From an uncultured Flavobacteriaceae bacterium (GTDB taxonomy: Bacteria; Bacteroidota; Bacteroidia; Flavobacteriales; Flavobacteriaceae): a stretch of 39,666 nt of DNA. Where the stretch lies: positions 1 to 39,666 of the forward strand of contig CAJXBR010000006.1 in NCBI GenBank assembly GCA_913051755.1, given 5' to 3'. The notes under the pieces are model-generated. The model was not told where the DNA came from, did not search any database, and saw nothing but the letters and a program-made list of their open reading frames with translations. Positions 1 through 8,807 of this stretch are shown here, in pieces (within the stretch, counting starts at the first letter, position 1; every line of letters begins with the position of its first letter). Both the position numbers and the translations under genes were made by a program.

Positions 1-10
1 TACAAATTTG

Positions 11-18
11 TAAATTTG
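11..18 (+). promoter_or_regulatory. Bacteroidota -7 promoter element (TAAATTTG)
   Basis: TAAATTTG fits the TAnnTTTG consensus of the Bacteroidota primary sigma factor. It lies 14 bases before the ATG at 33, so it probably starts a very short leader for the E1 gene. The matching -33 element would be outside the window. Confidence 0.55.
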
Positions 19-32
19 TGCGCCATTACCAA

Positions 33-2417
33 ATGATAAACGAACTCACTTCAGAAATTTCCTTTGCATCTTTTAAGAAAGAAATCCTAAAAGACTATGA
101 GATTGTTTGCCTGAGCAGAGCTGTTAGCCTATTGGGTCGCAAGGAGGTCCTTACTGGGAAAGCCAAGTTTGGCATTTTCGGCGATGGAAAAGAGCTTCCT
201 CAAATTGCAATGGCAAAGGCATTTCAAAAAGGGGATTTTCGATCTGGTTATTATCGTGATCAGACTTTTATGATGGCGATCGAATGCCTTACACCTCAAC
301 AAATTTTTGCTGGTTTATATGCGCATACAGATCCTAATCATGAACCTATGTCTTCTGGTCGACAGATGGGTGGTCACTATAACACAGACTTAATTGACGA
401 AAATGGGTCGTGGCTCACACAAACCGATCGATACAATTCAAGTTCTGATGTATCTTCTACAGCTTCACAAATGCCGCGTCTTGTGGGTCTTGCGATGGCA
501 TCAAAATTATATAGGTCTGAAAAACTCTTTGACAACCCCAAATTTTCAGTCAATGGAAATGAAGTAGCATGGGGCACTATAGGGAATGCAAGCACAAGTG
601 AAGGGTTATTTTTCGAATCTTTAAACGCTGCTGGTGTTCATCAAATACCAATGGTTATCAGTGTTTGGGATGATGATTATGGTATTTCGGTTAACAATAG
701 TTTTCAGACAGTTAAAGAGAGTATTTCAGAAGCCCTTTCAGGATTTAAACGAAATAAAACAAAAGATGGTTTTGAGATTTTTTCAGTCAAAGGATGGGAC
801 TATCCAAACCTAATACACGTTTTCCAAAAAGCAGGAGAAGTCGCAAGAACTCATCATGTTCCTGTACTGATTCATGTAACAGAACTCACACAGCCACAAG
901 GTCATTCCACTTCTGGTTCTCATGAAAGATACAAATCTAATAATCGTCTGAAATGGGAAAAAGAAAACGACTGCAATCTCAAATTTAGGTCTTGGATTAT
1001 TGACAATAATATCGCTACCGAAGCAGAGCTTGATATAATTGAAATATCAACCCAACAAGAAGCAAAAAAAGCAAAAGAAAATGCATGGGAAGCTAGCTTA
1101 GAACCCATTCGTAACGAAGCAAAAAAGCTTACCAAGTGTCTTTCTGATGCAGGTGATGAAGGTCTAGTTAAAGAAGGAGAAAGACTGTTGAAAGACAAAT
1201 CGATCAATCGTAAAAAAATCGCATCCTTTGCACGTAAATCATTACGATTATTGCGAAAACAACCCCACTCTCAAATTGAGAAACTACAATCATGGATTAC
1301 TAATTATTTTAAAGAAATACAGCCAAAATTCAGTGGCTCTTTGTACAACAAAACAAAAACATCTTCACTAGCAGTGAAAAAAGTTGAGGTGTCGTATGAG
1401 GATGAGGCGTCCAAGGTCGATGGCAGAATAATACTTCGAGATAACTTTAAAGCACTCTTTGAAAAGCATGACAATTTACTTGTATTTGGAGAGGATACAG
1501 GTAAGATTGGTGATGTCAATCAGGGTTTAGAGGGTTTACAGTCCCAGTTTGGTGTTGAGCGAGTCGCAGATCGTGGCATTCGAGAAGCAACCATTGTTGG
1601 CGAGGGAATCGGAATGGCACTACGTGGGCTTCGTCCGATTGCTGAAATTCAGTATTTGGATTATGTAATATATGCGCTTCAAATCATGAGTGATGACTTG
1701 GCGACTTTACATTATCGTACCAACGGTAAGCAAGTATGTCCACTGATTGTTCGAACGCGAGGACACAGACTCGAAGGGATTTGGCATTCAGGCTCTCCTA
1801 TGGCAAGTCTTGTGCACAATCTTCGGGGTATGTTTGTACTCGTTCCTCGCAATATGACCCAAGCAGCAGGGATGTACAATACCCTTTTGGAGGGCAATGA
1901 CCCTGCCCTTGTTATTGAATCTTTAAATGGATATCGCTTAAAAGAAAAACTACCTAACAATTTTGGAGAATTTCGTGTTCCACTTGGAGTTGTAGATACA
2001 GTTCGCAAAGGAAAAGACATGACTGTCGTTTCGTATGGATCCACCCTTCGAATTGTTCTCGAAGCAGCTGATGAACTCGCTAGCTTAGGTATTGACATCG
2101 AAGTGATTGACGTTCAATCCCTAACACCTTTTGACTTGAACCACGACATTCGCAAAAGCATCGAGAAAACCAATCGTGTGTTGATTGTTGATGAGGATGT
2201 ACCAGGAGGAGGAACAGCTTATATTTTAAATGAATTGTTGGAAAAACAGCAAATTTTTCCCCTGTTAGACAGCAAACCAAAGACACTATCTGCCAAAGAA
2301 CATCGCCCAGCGTATGGTTCTGATGGAGATTATTTTTCAAAGCCAAGTTTAGATGATATTGTCGAAACTGTGTATGAGATGATGCATGAGTTCGATACAA
2401 GGCAGTTTCCTATGTAA
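33..2417 (+). CDS. Fused alpha/beta 2-oxoacid dehydrogenase E1 component (thiamine diphosphate enzyme)
   Basis: This is a thiamine-diphosphate E1 enzyme that decarboxylates a 2-oxoacid and passes the acyl group to a lipoyl E2 partner. Roughly residues 1-400 are the alpha half, with the family's GRQMGGH and GNASTSEG segments. About 455-790 are the beta half, with GEDTGKIGDVNQG and the ADRGIREA segment. The two halves are separate proteins in most bacteria. The classical GDG of the cofactor motif reads GNA here, as I recall for other flavobacterial fused E1 proteins. I start at the ATG at 33 rather than the in-frame GTG at 18, because the GTG falls inside the -7 promoter element. The product is 794 aa. 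The substrate (branched-chain 2-oxoacid or pyruvate) cannot be fixed from sequence. Its stop lies 2 bases from the end of holA, which converges on it. Confidence 0.9.
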   Translation: MINELTSEISFASFKKEILKDYEIVCLSRAVSLLGRKEVLTGKAKFGIFGDGKELPQIAMAKAFQKGDFRSGYYRDQTFMMAIECLTPQQIFAGLYAHTDPNHEPMSSGRQMGGHYNTDLIDENGSWLTQTDRYNSSSDVSSTASQMPRLVGLAMASKLYRSEKLFDNPKFSVNGNEVAWGTIGNASTSEGLFFESLNAAGVHQIPMVISVWDDDYGISVNNSFQTVKESISEALSGFKRNKTKDGFEIFSVKGWDYPNLIHVFQKAGEVARTHHVPVLIHVTELTQPQGHSTSGSHERYKSNNRLKWEKENDCNLKFRSWIIDNNIATEAELDIIEISTQQEAKKAKENAWEASLEPIRNEAKKLTKCLSDAGDEGLVKEGERLLKDKSINRKKIASFARKSLRLLRKQPHSQIEKLQSWITNYFKEIQPKFSGSLYNKTKTSSLAVKKVEVSYEDEASKVDGRIILRDNFKALFEKHDNLLVFGEDTGKIGDVNQGLEGLQSQFGVERVADRGIREATIVGEGIGMALRGLRPIAEIQYLDYVIYALQIMSDDLATLHYRTNGKQVCPLIVRTRGHRLEGIWHSGSPMASLVHNLRGMFVLVPRNMTQAAGMYNTLLEGNDPALVIESLNGYRLKEKLPNNFGEFRVPLGVVDTVRKGKDMTVVSYGSTLRIVLEAADELASLGIDIEVIDVQSLTPFDLNHDIRKSIEKTNRVLIVDEDVPGGGTAYILNELLEKQQIFPLLDSKPKTLSAKEHRPAYGSDGDYFSKPSLDDIVETVYEMMHEFDTRQFPM

Positions 2418-2419
2418 AT

Positions 2420-3424
2420 CTACCCCCCAATATCATTAATCAACTGTCGAAGTATTGCTTTTTCAGGTATTGAATCAACCCCAAGTCCTTTGCAATTCAA
2501 ATCAGCTGTTCGTATTTTTTCAAGGATATAAGATATCGATTTCATCGGATAGCGACGTGCTGCCAACTGATACTCCTTTACAGCAAACTCTCGAACACCC
2601 AACACCCTAGACACGTGACTAGGGTTGTGATTTTCCAAACTATGATACTGCAGCAATTGAATAAAAAATTGATGCAATGCAGAAAGAGTTACAATAACGG
2701 GATGCTCACGAGGGTGTAATGAGAAATAATGACAGATCTTTTGCGCATGTGATACATTGCCAGCCCCTAGGGCTTTTCGCAATTCAAAATTATTGAAGTC
2801 CTTACTAAAACCAATATACTCTTCGATATGATGTTCTGTGATCTCATTTTCATGACTAACAAGCATGATTAGTTTCTCCAACGATTTCTTAATCACACTA
2901 AGGTTAGTTCCCAAATATTCGACCAAAAGATGTGATGCTTTAAGATTTATGGTTCTTTTTTTGTTATTGGTCCAGCGATGTATCCAATCTGGCACCTGAT
3001 TTTCATAAAGCTTTTTACTCTCAAACAAAACAGAATGACCTAGCAATGACTTGTATAGTTTTTTTCTTTTATCAATCGATTTATACTTGTAGCACACAAC
3101 CAAAATAGTTGTAGGTTGAGGATTGGCAACATAACTCTCCAATTGATGAATGACTCGAGACAATTCTTGTGCCTCTCGGACAATAACAAGCTGGTGTTCT
3201 GCCATCATCGGAAACCTTTTTGCAGCATCTAAAATCTGTTTTATTGTCGTGTCTTTACCATACAAAATGGTTTGGTTGAATGCGCGTTCTTCCTCAGAGA
3301 GAACTGTTTTATACAATTCTTTTTCAATAAGATTGATAAAGTAAGGCTCCTCGCCCATCAAGAAATATATGGGAGAAAATTGTCTCTCCTTTATTGATTT
3401 AAAAATATCTTGTATTGAGTTCAA
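2420..3424 (-). CDS. holA: DNA polymerase III subunit delta
   Basis: HolA is the delta subunit of the clamp loader that opens the beta sliding clamp (dnaN at 29868 here) and places it on primed DNA. The 334-aa product has the family N-terminus, PIYFLMGEEPYFI at about residues 18-30, followed by the helical middle and collar regions; as expected for delta it has no P-loop. The only sensible start in frame is TTG at 3424. The ATG 13 bases upstream is out of frame. The gene is divergent from the HsdR_N-domain gene, with only 22 bases between starts, and its 3' end nearly touches the E1 gene. Confidence 0.88.
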   Translation of the reverse strand: MNSIQDIFKSIKERQFSPIYFLMGEEPYFINLIEKELYKTVLSEEERAFNQTILYGKDTTIKQILDAAKRFPMMAEHQLVIVREAQELSRVIHQLESYVANPQPTTILVVCYKYKSIDKRKKLYKSLLGHSVLFESKKLYENQVPDWIHRWTNNKKRTINLKASHLLVEYLGTNLSVIKKSLEKLIMLVSHENEITEHHIEEYIGFSKDFNNFELRKALGAGNVSHAQKICHYFSLHPREHPVIVTLSALHQFFIQLLQYHSLENHNPSHVSRVLGVREFAVKEYQLAARRYPMKSISYILEKIRTADLNCKGLGVDSIPEKAILRQLINDIGG

Positions 3425-3446
3425 TGTTTTTTTTCATTTTTGTAAT

Positions 3447-3896
3447 ATGCAAAAACTAGCATTTCAGCCATATTCGCTGTTAATCAAAAGTAGTAAAAAC
3501 AGGCGTTACATCTTTGATCAAATACGTAAAAAATTTGTCGTCTTAACCCCTGAAGAGTGGGTTCGACAACACGTGGTGAACTATTTGTTATTCGAAAAAA
3601 AGGCACCCAAGTCTTGGATCAACGTTGAAAAGCAATTTACACTTGCAGGCTTGAAAAAAAGATTTGACGTTATTGTTTTTTCAAGCGATGGGAGTGTGCA
3701 ACTTTTGGTTGAATGCAAAGCCCCTAACATACCTATTTCGCAAGAAACTTTTGATCAGATCGCACGCTACAATATGAATTTCAATTCACAATATATGATG
3801 ATTACCAATGGACTAAATCACTATTATTGTAAATTTGAATACAAGAACCAACAATATCACTTTTGCGAGGATTTACCCATACTTAGCCCCCATTGA
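3447..3896 (+). CDS. Stand-alone HsdR N-terminal (PD-(D/E)xK nuclease-like) domain protein
   Basis: A 149-aa protein made almost only of the N-terminal domain seen in type I restriction R subunits. The nuclease-like core is visible as RFDVIVF (about residues 71-77) followed by LLVECKAP (about 86-93), giving the D...E-x-K arrangement. No helicase domain and no HsdM or HsdS gene is present, so this is not a restriction system by itself. I chose the ATG at 3447, because the 26 residues upstream in frame overlap holA and look non-coding. It is divergent from holA and one base upstream of the glycosyltransferase ATG. A role in DNA metabolism is an inference from the fold and the neighbour. Confidence 0.75.
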   Translation: MQKLAFQPYSLLIKSSKNRRYIFDQIRKKFVVLTPEEWVRQHVVNYLLFEKKAPKSWINVEKQFTLAGLKKRFDVIVFSSDGSVQLLVECKAPNIPISQETFDQIARYNMNFNSQYMMITNGLNHYYCKFEYKNQQYHFCEDLPILSPH

Positions 3897-3897
3897 A

Positions 3898-4869
3898 ATG
3901 AAAGTTGCTATTCTGATACTAAGCCATAATGGAAAGAAACTGCTGTCTTCTTATCTAGAAAGTGTTGTCGCTCACAAAGGTGATGCTGAAATATGGGTCA
4001 TTGACAATGGATCGGTGGATCATACAATTGATTTTATAAAAAACAACTTTCCAGGTGTTAAGACTTTAATTCTGGATGAAAATTATGGCTACGCAAAAGG
4101 ATACAATCTTGCAATTTCCAAAATTGATGCAGATTTGTATTGCTTACTCAACAACGACGTTCAAATCTCTTCCCCTTGGGTTTCATCTATGAAAAAGTTG
4201 TTTTTGGAACAACAATCACTTGGCTTTGCACAACCCAAAATTGTCTCCTTGCACGATAATACTGTTTTTGATTATGCTGGTGCTGCAGGTGGCTATCTAG
4301 ATATTTTTGGATTTCCATATTGCAGAGGTCGATATCTATATTATTGTGAAAAAGATTATGGTCAGTATGACAATCAGCATTATGTTACTTGGGTAAGTGG
4401 AGCTGCTTTTTGGGTTCGAAAAACAACTTTCAATCAGTTGGGTGGGTTTGATGAAGGTTTTTTTATGCACTTTGAAGAAATTGACTTGTGTCTTCGCGGA
4501 AATGTAGAGGGTTGGGCAGCAATCTGCAATGGAAGAGTAAAGGTAGCACACCTTGGGGGTGGAACACTAGCAACAAGTCATCCGAAAAAACTCTTTTATA
4601 ACATTCGTAATTCACTTTGGAGCTATACTAAAAATATTTATTTTATTCCATTGCTATTCATCATCTTTTCCCGACTTTTCTTTGATTTTCTCCTTGGAAT
4701 AATTTTTTTCGTAACTCTTCGGTTCAGCCATGTTTGGGCTATTGTTAAGGCACACAACTCTTTTTTTTGGACCTTTCGACAAGCGTGTAAACATCGACAA
4801 AAAACCATTTCCCCTTTCCGAATGCAAAGCGTTTTTCTAAAATTTTTGATTTCTAGATTAAGTCCATAA
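3898..4869 (+). CDS. Family 2 glycosyltransferase with C-terminal membrane segment
   Basis: A 323-aa GT-A-type glycosyltransferase that would move a sugar from a nucleotide-sugar donor to a surface glycan or lipid carrier. The N-terminus has ILILSHNG and VIDNGSVD, the metal/donor site is the LLNNDV segment near residue 84, and the acceptor-side GGFDEGFFMHFEEIDLC motif lies near 180-200. A strongly hydrophobic stretch at about residues 245-275 suggests membrane attachment. The ATG at 3898 is one base after the previous stop, so the two genes are likely co-transcribed. An upstream in-frame extension into the previous gene lacks family similarity and was dropped. Sugar specificity is unknown. 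Confidence 0.85.
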   Translation: MKVAILILSHNGKKLLSSYLESVVAHKGDAEIWVIDNGSVDHTIDFIKNNFPGVKTLILDENYGYAKGYNLAISKIDADLYCLLNNDVQISSPWVSSMKKLFLEQQSLGFAQPKIVSLHDNTVFDYAGAAGGYLDIFGFPYCRGRYLYYCEKDYGQYDNQHYVTWVSGAAFWVRKTTFNQLGGFDEGFFMHFEEIDLCLRGNVEGWAAICNGRVKVAHLGGGTLATSHPKKLFYNIRNSLWSYTKNIYFIPLLFIIFSRLFFDFLLGIIFFVTLRFSHVWAIVKAHNSFFWTFRQACKHRQKTISPFRMQSVFLKFLISRLSP

Positions 4870-4921
4870 TAATTTTCTTTAAAAAAGCGTTGTAATAAGA
4901 GAAGATTAATCTTATTTTTAA

Positions 4922-4929
4922 TAACTTTG
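4922..4929 (+). promoter_or_regulatory. -7 promoter element (TAACTTTG) of the OmpA-domain lipoprotein gene
   Basis: A perfect TAnnTTTG match 21 bases before the ATG at 4951. No TTG is seen at the expected -33 distance. Confidence 0.55.
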
Positions 4930-4950
4930 AACAAAATTAAAATCACAGTA

Positions 4951-5808
4951 ATGAAAAAAATAATCGTTTTACTTGTAGCATACCCAATATTATTTACATC
5001 GTGTGTACCCCAAAAAAAATATGCTGCTCTTGAAACTCAACAAAAAGAAACACAAGATTTATTGAATTCTACAACTGTTGAACTCAACGCTTGTTTAGAT
5101 GAAAAAGCGGCATCCGATGCTTCGATCGCTGAACTCCGTAAGCAAAATCAGTTTCTCATTGAGAACAACCAAGACCTAATTAATAATATGGGTAACCTAA
5201 CTACATTGACTAAGAAAGGTGCTGACAATCTTGAACGCTCTCTCGAGTCATTGAAAGAAAAAGATCTGACCATTCGAAGAATGCAAGATGCTGTAACGCG
5301 TAGAGATTCAGTTACTCTAGCGCTTGTAACAGCTTTGAAAAGCTCGCTTGTCGATATCAATGACAGTGATATTGAAATCAATGTTGAAAAAGGAGTTGTT
5401 TTCATCTCTATTTCTGACAAAATGTTGTTCAATTCGGGTAGTAATAGAATAACCCAACGTGCGAAAGAAGTGCTTGGGAAAGTTGCTAAAATCATCAATG
5501 ATAAACCAGAGTTTGAGTTTATGGTTGAAGGTCACACTGATGACAGACCAATTAGCAACGAAATGTTTGAAGACAACTGGGACTTAAGTGTTGATCGCGC
5601 AACATCTATCGTTAGAGTTCTTCAAAAAGAATTTGGCGTTTCACCTGAGCGTATGATCGCAGCTGGACGTAGCTCTTACATGCCTGTTGATGACAATGAA
5701 ACTGCATCAGGACGTGCAAACAACAGAAGAATCAGAATTGTTTTACTTCCAAAATTAGATCAGTTCTACAGCTTATTAGACGAGGCGATGGCTGCTACTA
5801 CTGAATAA
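4951..5808 (+). CDS. OmpA-family lipoprotein with coiled coil (MotB-like peptidoglycan-binding domain)
   Basis: A 285-aa predicted outer-membrane lipoprotein that should anchor the envelope to peptidoglycan. The N-terminus is a lipoprotein signal with lipobox FTSC (Cys18). Residues about 22-125 are polar and heptad-like, probably coiled coil. The OmpA/MotB domain fills about 140-270, with MLFNSGSNRIT, VEGHTDDRPI and GRANNRRIRI. The ATG at 4951 places the basic signal start MKK first; an in-frame TTG at 4927 falls inside the promoter element and is rejected. A clear intrinsic terminator follows 24 bases after the stop, so this is a single-gene unit. Although such proteins are sometimes labelled flagellar MotB, no flagellar gene is near. 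Confidence 0.88.
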   Translation: MKKIIVLLVAYPILFTSCVPQKKYAALETQQKETQDLLNSTTVELNACLDEKAASDASIAELRKQNQFLIENNQDLINNMGNLTTLTKKGADNLERSLESLKEKDLTIRRMQDAVTRRDSVTLALVTALKSSLVDINDSDIEINVEKGVVFISISDKMLFNSGSNRITQRAKEVLGKVAKIINDKPEFEFMVEGHTDDRPISNEMFEDNWDLSVDRATSIVRVLQKEFGVSPERMIAAGRSSYMPVDDNETASGRANNRRIRIVLLPKLDQFYSLLDEAMAATTE

Positions 5809-5831
5809 CAAACAATCTCTAAGAAAATTTG

Positions 5832-5859
5832 AAACGCAACCCAAGGGTTGCGTTTTTTT
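5832..5859 (+). terminator. Rho-independent terminator
   Basis: Arms AAACGCAACCC (5832-5842) and GGGTTGCGTTT (5845-5855) pair perfectly over 11 bp with a 2-base loop, and a T run follows. It ends the OmpA-domain lipoprotein transcript. It is the best hairpin terminator in the window. Confidence 0.92.
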
Positions 5860-5879
5860 GTGGCATGAAAACACCACCC

Positions 5880-6420
5880 ATAACCCTTGACAAATGATTT
5901 CTGTCTTATTATCTCCAAAACTATTGGTCGATAAAAAAATCGATATCAAAAACTCAATCTTGCTCAATCTCATCAGGATCATTTGTATAGTCACGTATAT
6001 TATCTGCATGATGAAGTGATGCTAATGTCTGGCCTATAACTTCGATTAAACTACAAATACCTAATGATTGGAAAATGCAAACACAAATAGATTGCAATGG
6101 CCCATAACTTTTGGGAGTTTTTAAGTAACAAGAAGAATAAATGTTGAAGGACATGGTAAATATGACTTGAGCGCTCGATAGGTCGCATTGTCCATTTGAC
6201 CTTTATATTCATATCCCTAAGAAATTGAAGAACAGACCAAACTCACAGGCAGTTTTGTTTTTTTAGTATTCTTAATATTTGTCATTTTTACTAATTCAGT
6301 GGTATTTAAACTTGCACATCCAATTGCATAGACTATTTCTTTTGGATAAACGATAAGCACCCCAGATGATGTTATCTCATCTGATTTTCTAATGATCTTT
6401 TAAATATTACCATAAAATGA
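5880..6420 (-). pseudogene. Decayed YrdC/Sua5/YciO-family (threonylcarbamoyl-AMP synthase-like) gene
   Basis: This stretch has no intact gene. Read on the minus strand, pieces of a YrdC-domain protein appear in the right order but in different frames. From 6375 down, one frame gives VLIVYPKEIVYAIGC, then KLPVSLVCSSIS, a TAG stop, then YRALKSYLPCPSTFILL, a TAA stop, then KLPKVMGH and a further TAG. A second frame gives SLIEVIGQTLAS and HHADNIRDYTNDPDEIEQ. A third gives FGDNKTEIICQG. These match the family's GG(V/I)IIYPTDTVYGLGC, LPGPYTFIL, LGNPIVSTS, HDEDEI.EYTTDPELI and YGDN...EIIREG blocks as I know them. There are at least three in-frame stops, two frame changes and a deletion near the 3' end. 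The relic starts just downstream of uvrD on the same strand. Confidence 0.85.
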
Positions 6421-6429
6421 CAAACTCAT

Positions 6430-8721
6430 CTATAAAATATCAAGTTTTGCGAATCGTAACAGTAGGTTTTTTCTTCCACTGCCATCAAAATCAATCAGTG
6501 CTTTTGCATCGCTATCATCCCCCTCAATAGAGACAATTGTCCCAGCTCCAAACCTGTTGTGTTTAACTCTCGCACCTAATGTGATATGCGTAAGGTCAAT
6601 TGGTGATACGTTTGATGAGGACGAAACTGCCTTTAGATTTTTTGGAATAGATTTATTATTTTTTATTGGGGGCTGCTTCATTCGAATTTTAGCTTTATTA
6701 TCTCCAAAAATCGATGTGTCGACAAAAGGCTTAAATTCATAATTTGTCTCAACAACTCGATTGTCAACACATGATGGATCAATTTCTGATAAAAATCGAC
6801 TTGGTTCAGCATCATTCAATTTACCCCATCGATATCGACACTGGGTGTACGTCAGTATTGCTTCTTTTTTTGCACGAGTAAGAGCTACATAAAACAATCG
6901 CCTTTCTTCTTCCAACTCAGAACGTGAATTCATATTCATCGCTGAAGGAAACAAATCATCCTCCATACCCACGATAAAAACATGAGGAAATTCTAACCCC
7001 TTGGCCAAATGAACTGTCATAAGCGATACAGCGTTTTCATCTGTGGACTCATTGTCAAAATCAGTTGCAAGAGCAACATCTTCAAGAAATTCAACAAGTG
7101 ACCCTATTGCATCCACAATTTCACGCTGTCCTTCAACAAAATCACGAACACCATTGAGCAATTCTTCGATATTTTCAACTCTGTTCACTGCTTCTGGGGT
7201 GCCTTCTTTTTTAAGCTCCTGCACTAGACCTGTTTTTTTGGCAACCATGTCAGCAGTCTGAAATGCATCTTGTTTTGTATCTGCAGCCTGAAAACTCTTG
7301 ATCAGTGTTGCAAAGTTTACCAATTTCGTTTTCGTTTTTGCATTGATATTTAATGGTAGTTCATTTGCTCGATCAGCGACTTCAAAGAGGGATAGGTTGT
7401 TTTCTTGAGCAGTAACCACGAGTTTATTAATCGTCGTCTGCCCTATTCCACGACCAGGATAATTGATCACCCTTTTAAAGCTTTCCTCGTCTTTGGGATT
7501 GACAATCAAACGAAGATAAGCGAGCATATCTTTGATTTCTTTACGCTGATAAAAGGAAAGACCCCCATACACACGATATGGGATATTTCTTTTTCGCAAT
7601 GCATCTTCCATCGCTCTTGACTGCGCATTGGTGCGATATAAAATCGCAAATGACGTATAGGGCAACTGTAAATTCATCGCTTTTTCAAATATGGATTCCC
7701 CTACATAGCGACCCTCATCCCCATCTGATGGGCTTCTATGAATGACTATTTTTTCACCCTTTTCATTGGCTGTCCAAACAGTCTTTTCAAGTTTATTTTG
7801 GTTGTGTTTGATAACACTATTGGCAGCATCCACGATATGTTCTGTTGAACGATAATTTTGCTCCAACCGATAGGTTTTTGCATTTGGATAGTCTTTGTGA
7901 AAGTTCAGGATGTTTTCGATGTTCGCCCCACGAAAGGCATAAATACTTTGTGCATCATCCCCTACGACACATAGGTTTTGAAATTTATCAGCAAGGGCAC
8001 GGACAATCAAGTATTGAGAATGATTGGTGTCTTGATACTCATCGACCAAAATGTAGCGAAAACGATCTTGATATTTTGCCAATACTTCAGGAAAACGATT
8101 GAGTAGTTCATTTGTTTTTAACAATAAATCATCAAAATCCATTGCACCTGCTTTGAAGCACCGCTCAACATAGTTTTTGTAGATATTACCCATAGCAGAG
8201 CGCCTAGCTTCACGATCTGCTTCAACCAATTCAGGGTTGTTGTGATAGGCTCGAACAGTAATTAAACTGTTTTTAAATGAAGAAATTCGATTTCGAATTT
8301 GTTTTGGTTTATATATATCAGTGTCAAGATTCATTTCCTTGATGATCGCTTTCACAAGGCGTTCGGAGTCCTGTGTGTCATAAATCGTAAAACTTGAAGG
8401 ATAGCCCAATCTATCAGCTTCTGCTCTAAGAATTCGTGCAAAGACAGAGTGAAAGGTACCCATCCAAAGGTTTTTAGATTCACTTTCCCCCACAATTTGG
8501 GCAATTCGGGTCTTCATTTCCCGAGCTGATTTGTTGGTAAAAGTCAATGCTAATATTGAAAATGCATCTATGCCTTGCTGCATCAGATATGCAATTCGAT
8601 AGGTCAATACTCTAGTTTTTCCAGATCCAGCACCAGCAATGACCATCAGAGGCCCTACCACATGGGTTGTAGGTTCTTGCTGAGCAGAGTTAAGTTGTGA
8701 TAGGTAATCTTCCACAGCCAC
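6430..8721 (-). CDS. uvrD: UvrD/PcrA-type superfamily 1 DNA helicase
   Basis: A 763-aa 3'-5' DNA helicase of the UvrD/PcrA group, acting in excision repair, mismatch repair and removal of RecA filaments. Motif Ia/Walker A is AGAGSGKT at residues 29-36, motif II is VDEYQDTNH near 225-235, and QNYRST and the VHLAKGLEFPHV motif V region follow, then the VALTRAK motif VI. The C-terminus has GARVKHNRFGAGTI, the Tudor-like end typical of PcrA. The start codon is GTG at 8721; a second GTG lies 6 bases further in. It is divergent from recG, with only 86 bases between starts. The downstream pseudogene would have been in the same transcription unit. Confidence 0.93.
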   Translation of the reverse strand: MAVEDYLSQLNSAQQEPTTHVVGPLMVIAGAGSGKTRVLTYRIAYLMQQGIDAFSILALTFTNKSAREMKTRIAQIVGESESKNLWMGTFHSVFARILRAEADRLGYPSSFTIYDTQDSERLVKAIIKEMNLDTDIYKPKQIRNRISSFKNSLITVRAYHNNPELVEADREARRSAMGNIYKNYVERCFKAGAMDFDDLLLKTNELLNRFPEVLAKYQDRFRYILVDEYQDTNHSQYLIVRALADKFQNLCVVGDDAQSIYAFRGANIENILNFHKDYPNAKTYRLEQNYRSTEHIVDAANSVIKHNQNKLEKTVWTANEKGEKIVIHRSPSDGDEGRYVGESIFEKAMNLQLPYTSFAILYRTNAQSRAMEDALRKRNIPYRVYGGLSFYQRKEIKDMLAYLRLIVNPKDEESFKRVINYPGRGIGQTTINKLVVTAQENNLSLFEVADRANELPLNINAKTKTKLVNFATLIKSFQAADTKQDAFQTADMVAKKTGLVQELKKEGTPEAVNRVENIEELLNGVRDFVEGQREIVDAIGSLVEFLEDVALATDFDNESTDENAVSLMTVHLAKGLEFPHVFIVGMEDDLFPSAMNMNSRSELEEERRLFYVALTRAKKEAILTYTQCRYRWGKLNDAEPSRFLSEIDPSCVDNRVVETNYEFKPFVDTSIFGDNKAKIRMKQPPIKNNKSIPKNLKAVSSSSNVSPIDLTHITLGARVKHNRFGAGTIVSIEGDDSDAKALIDFDGSGRKNLLLRFAKLDIL

Positions 8722-8807
8722 TAAATTACGTGAAAAAAATCAGTCTATTTCATAAAACAAAAGAGCACTTTATCAACAAATATTTTGAAAAAAATTATCT
8801 TCGTTAC

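Noticed and set aside
3369..3446. Upstream in-frame extension of the HsdR_N-domain gene
   Set aside because: It lies over the start of holA and does not resemble the family; the ATG at 3447 fits better.
3447..3896. Reading the HsdR_N-domain gene as part of a restriction-modification or defence island
   Set aside because: No methylase, specificity or helicase subunit and no mobile-element signs are nearby; the neighbours are core genes.
4904..4915. AAGATTAATCTT palindrome before the OmpA-domain lipoprotein promoter, considered as a terminator or operator
   Set aside because: No loop, weak A/T pairing and no proper T run; a chance palindrome is as likely.
5954..6154. A 66-residue minus-strand open frame in the gene-free stretch, which could be listed as a hypothetical gene
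   Set aside because: Its C-terminal half is one segment of the broken YrdC-family gene, and the neighbouring blocks of the same family lie in other frames.
5905..6715. A 15-base identity (TTATTATCTCCAAAA) between the pseudogene region and the 3' part of uvrD, both encoding FGDNK
   Set aside because: Too short to show duplication; both are explained by their own families, and A/T-rich DNA gives such matches by chance.
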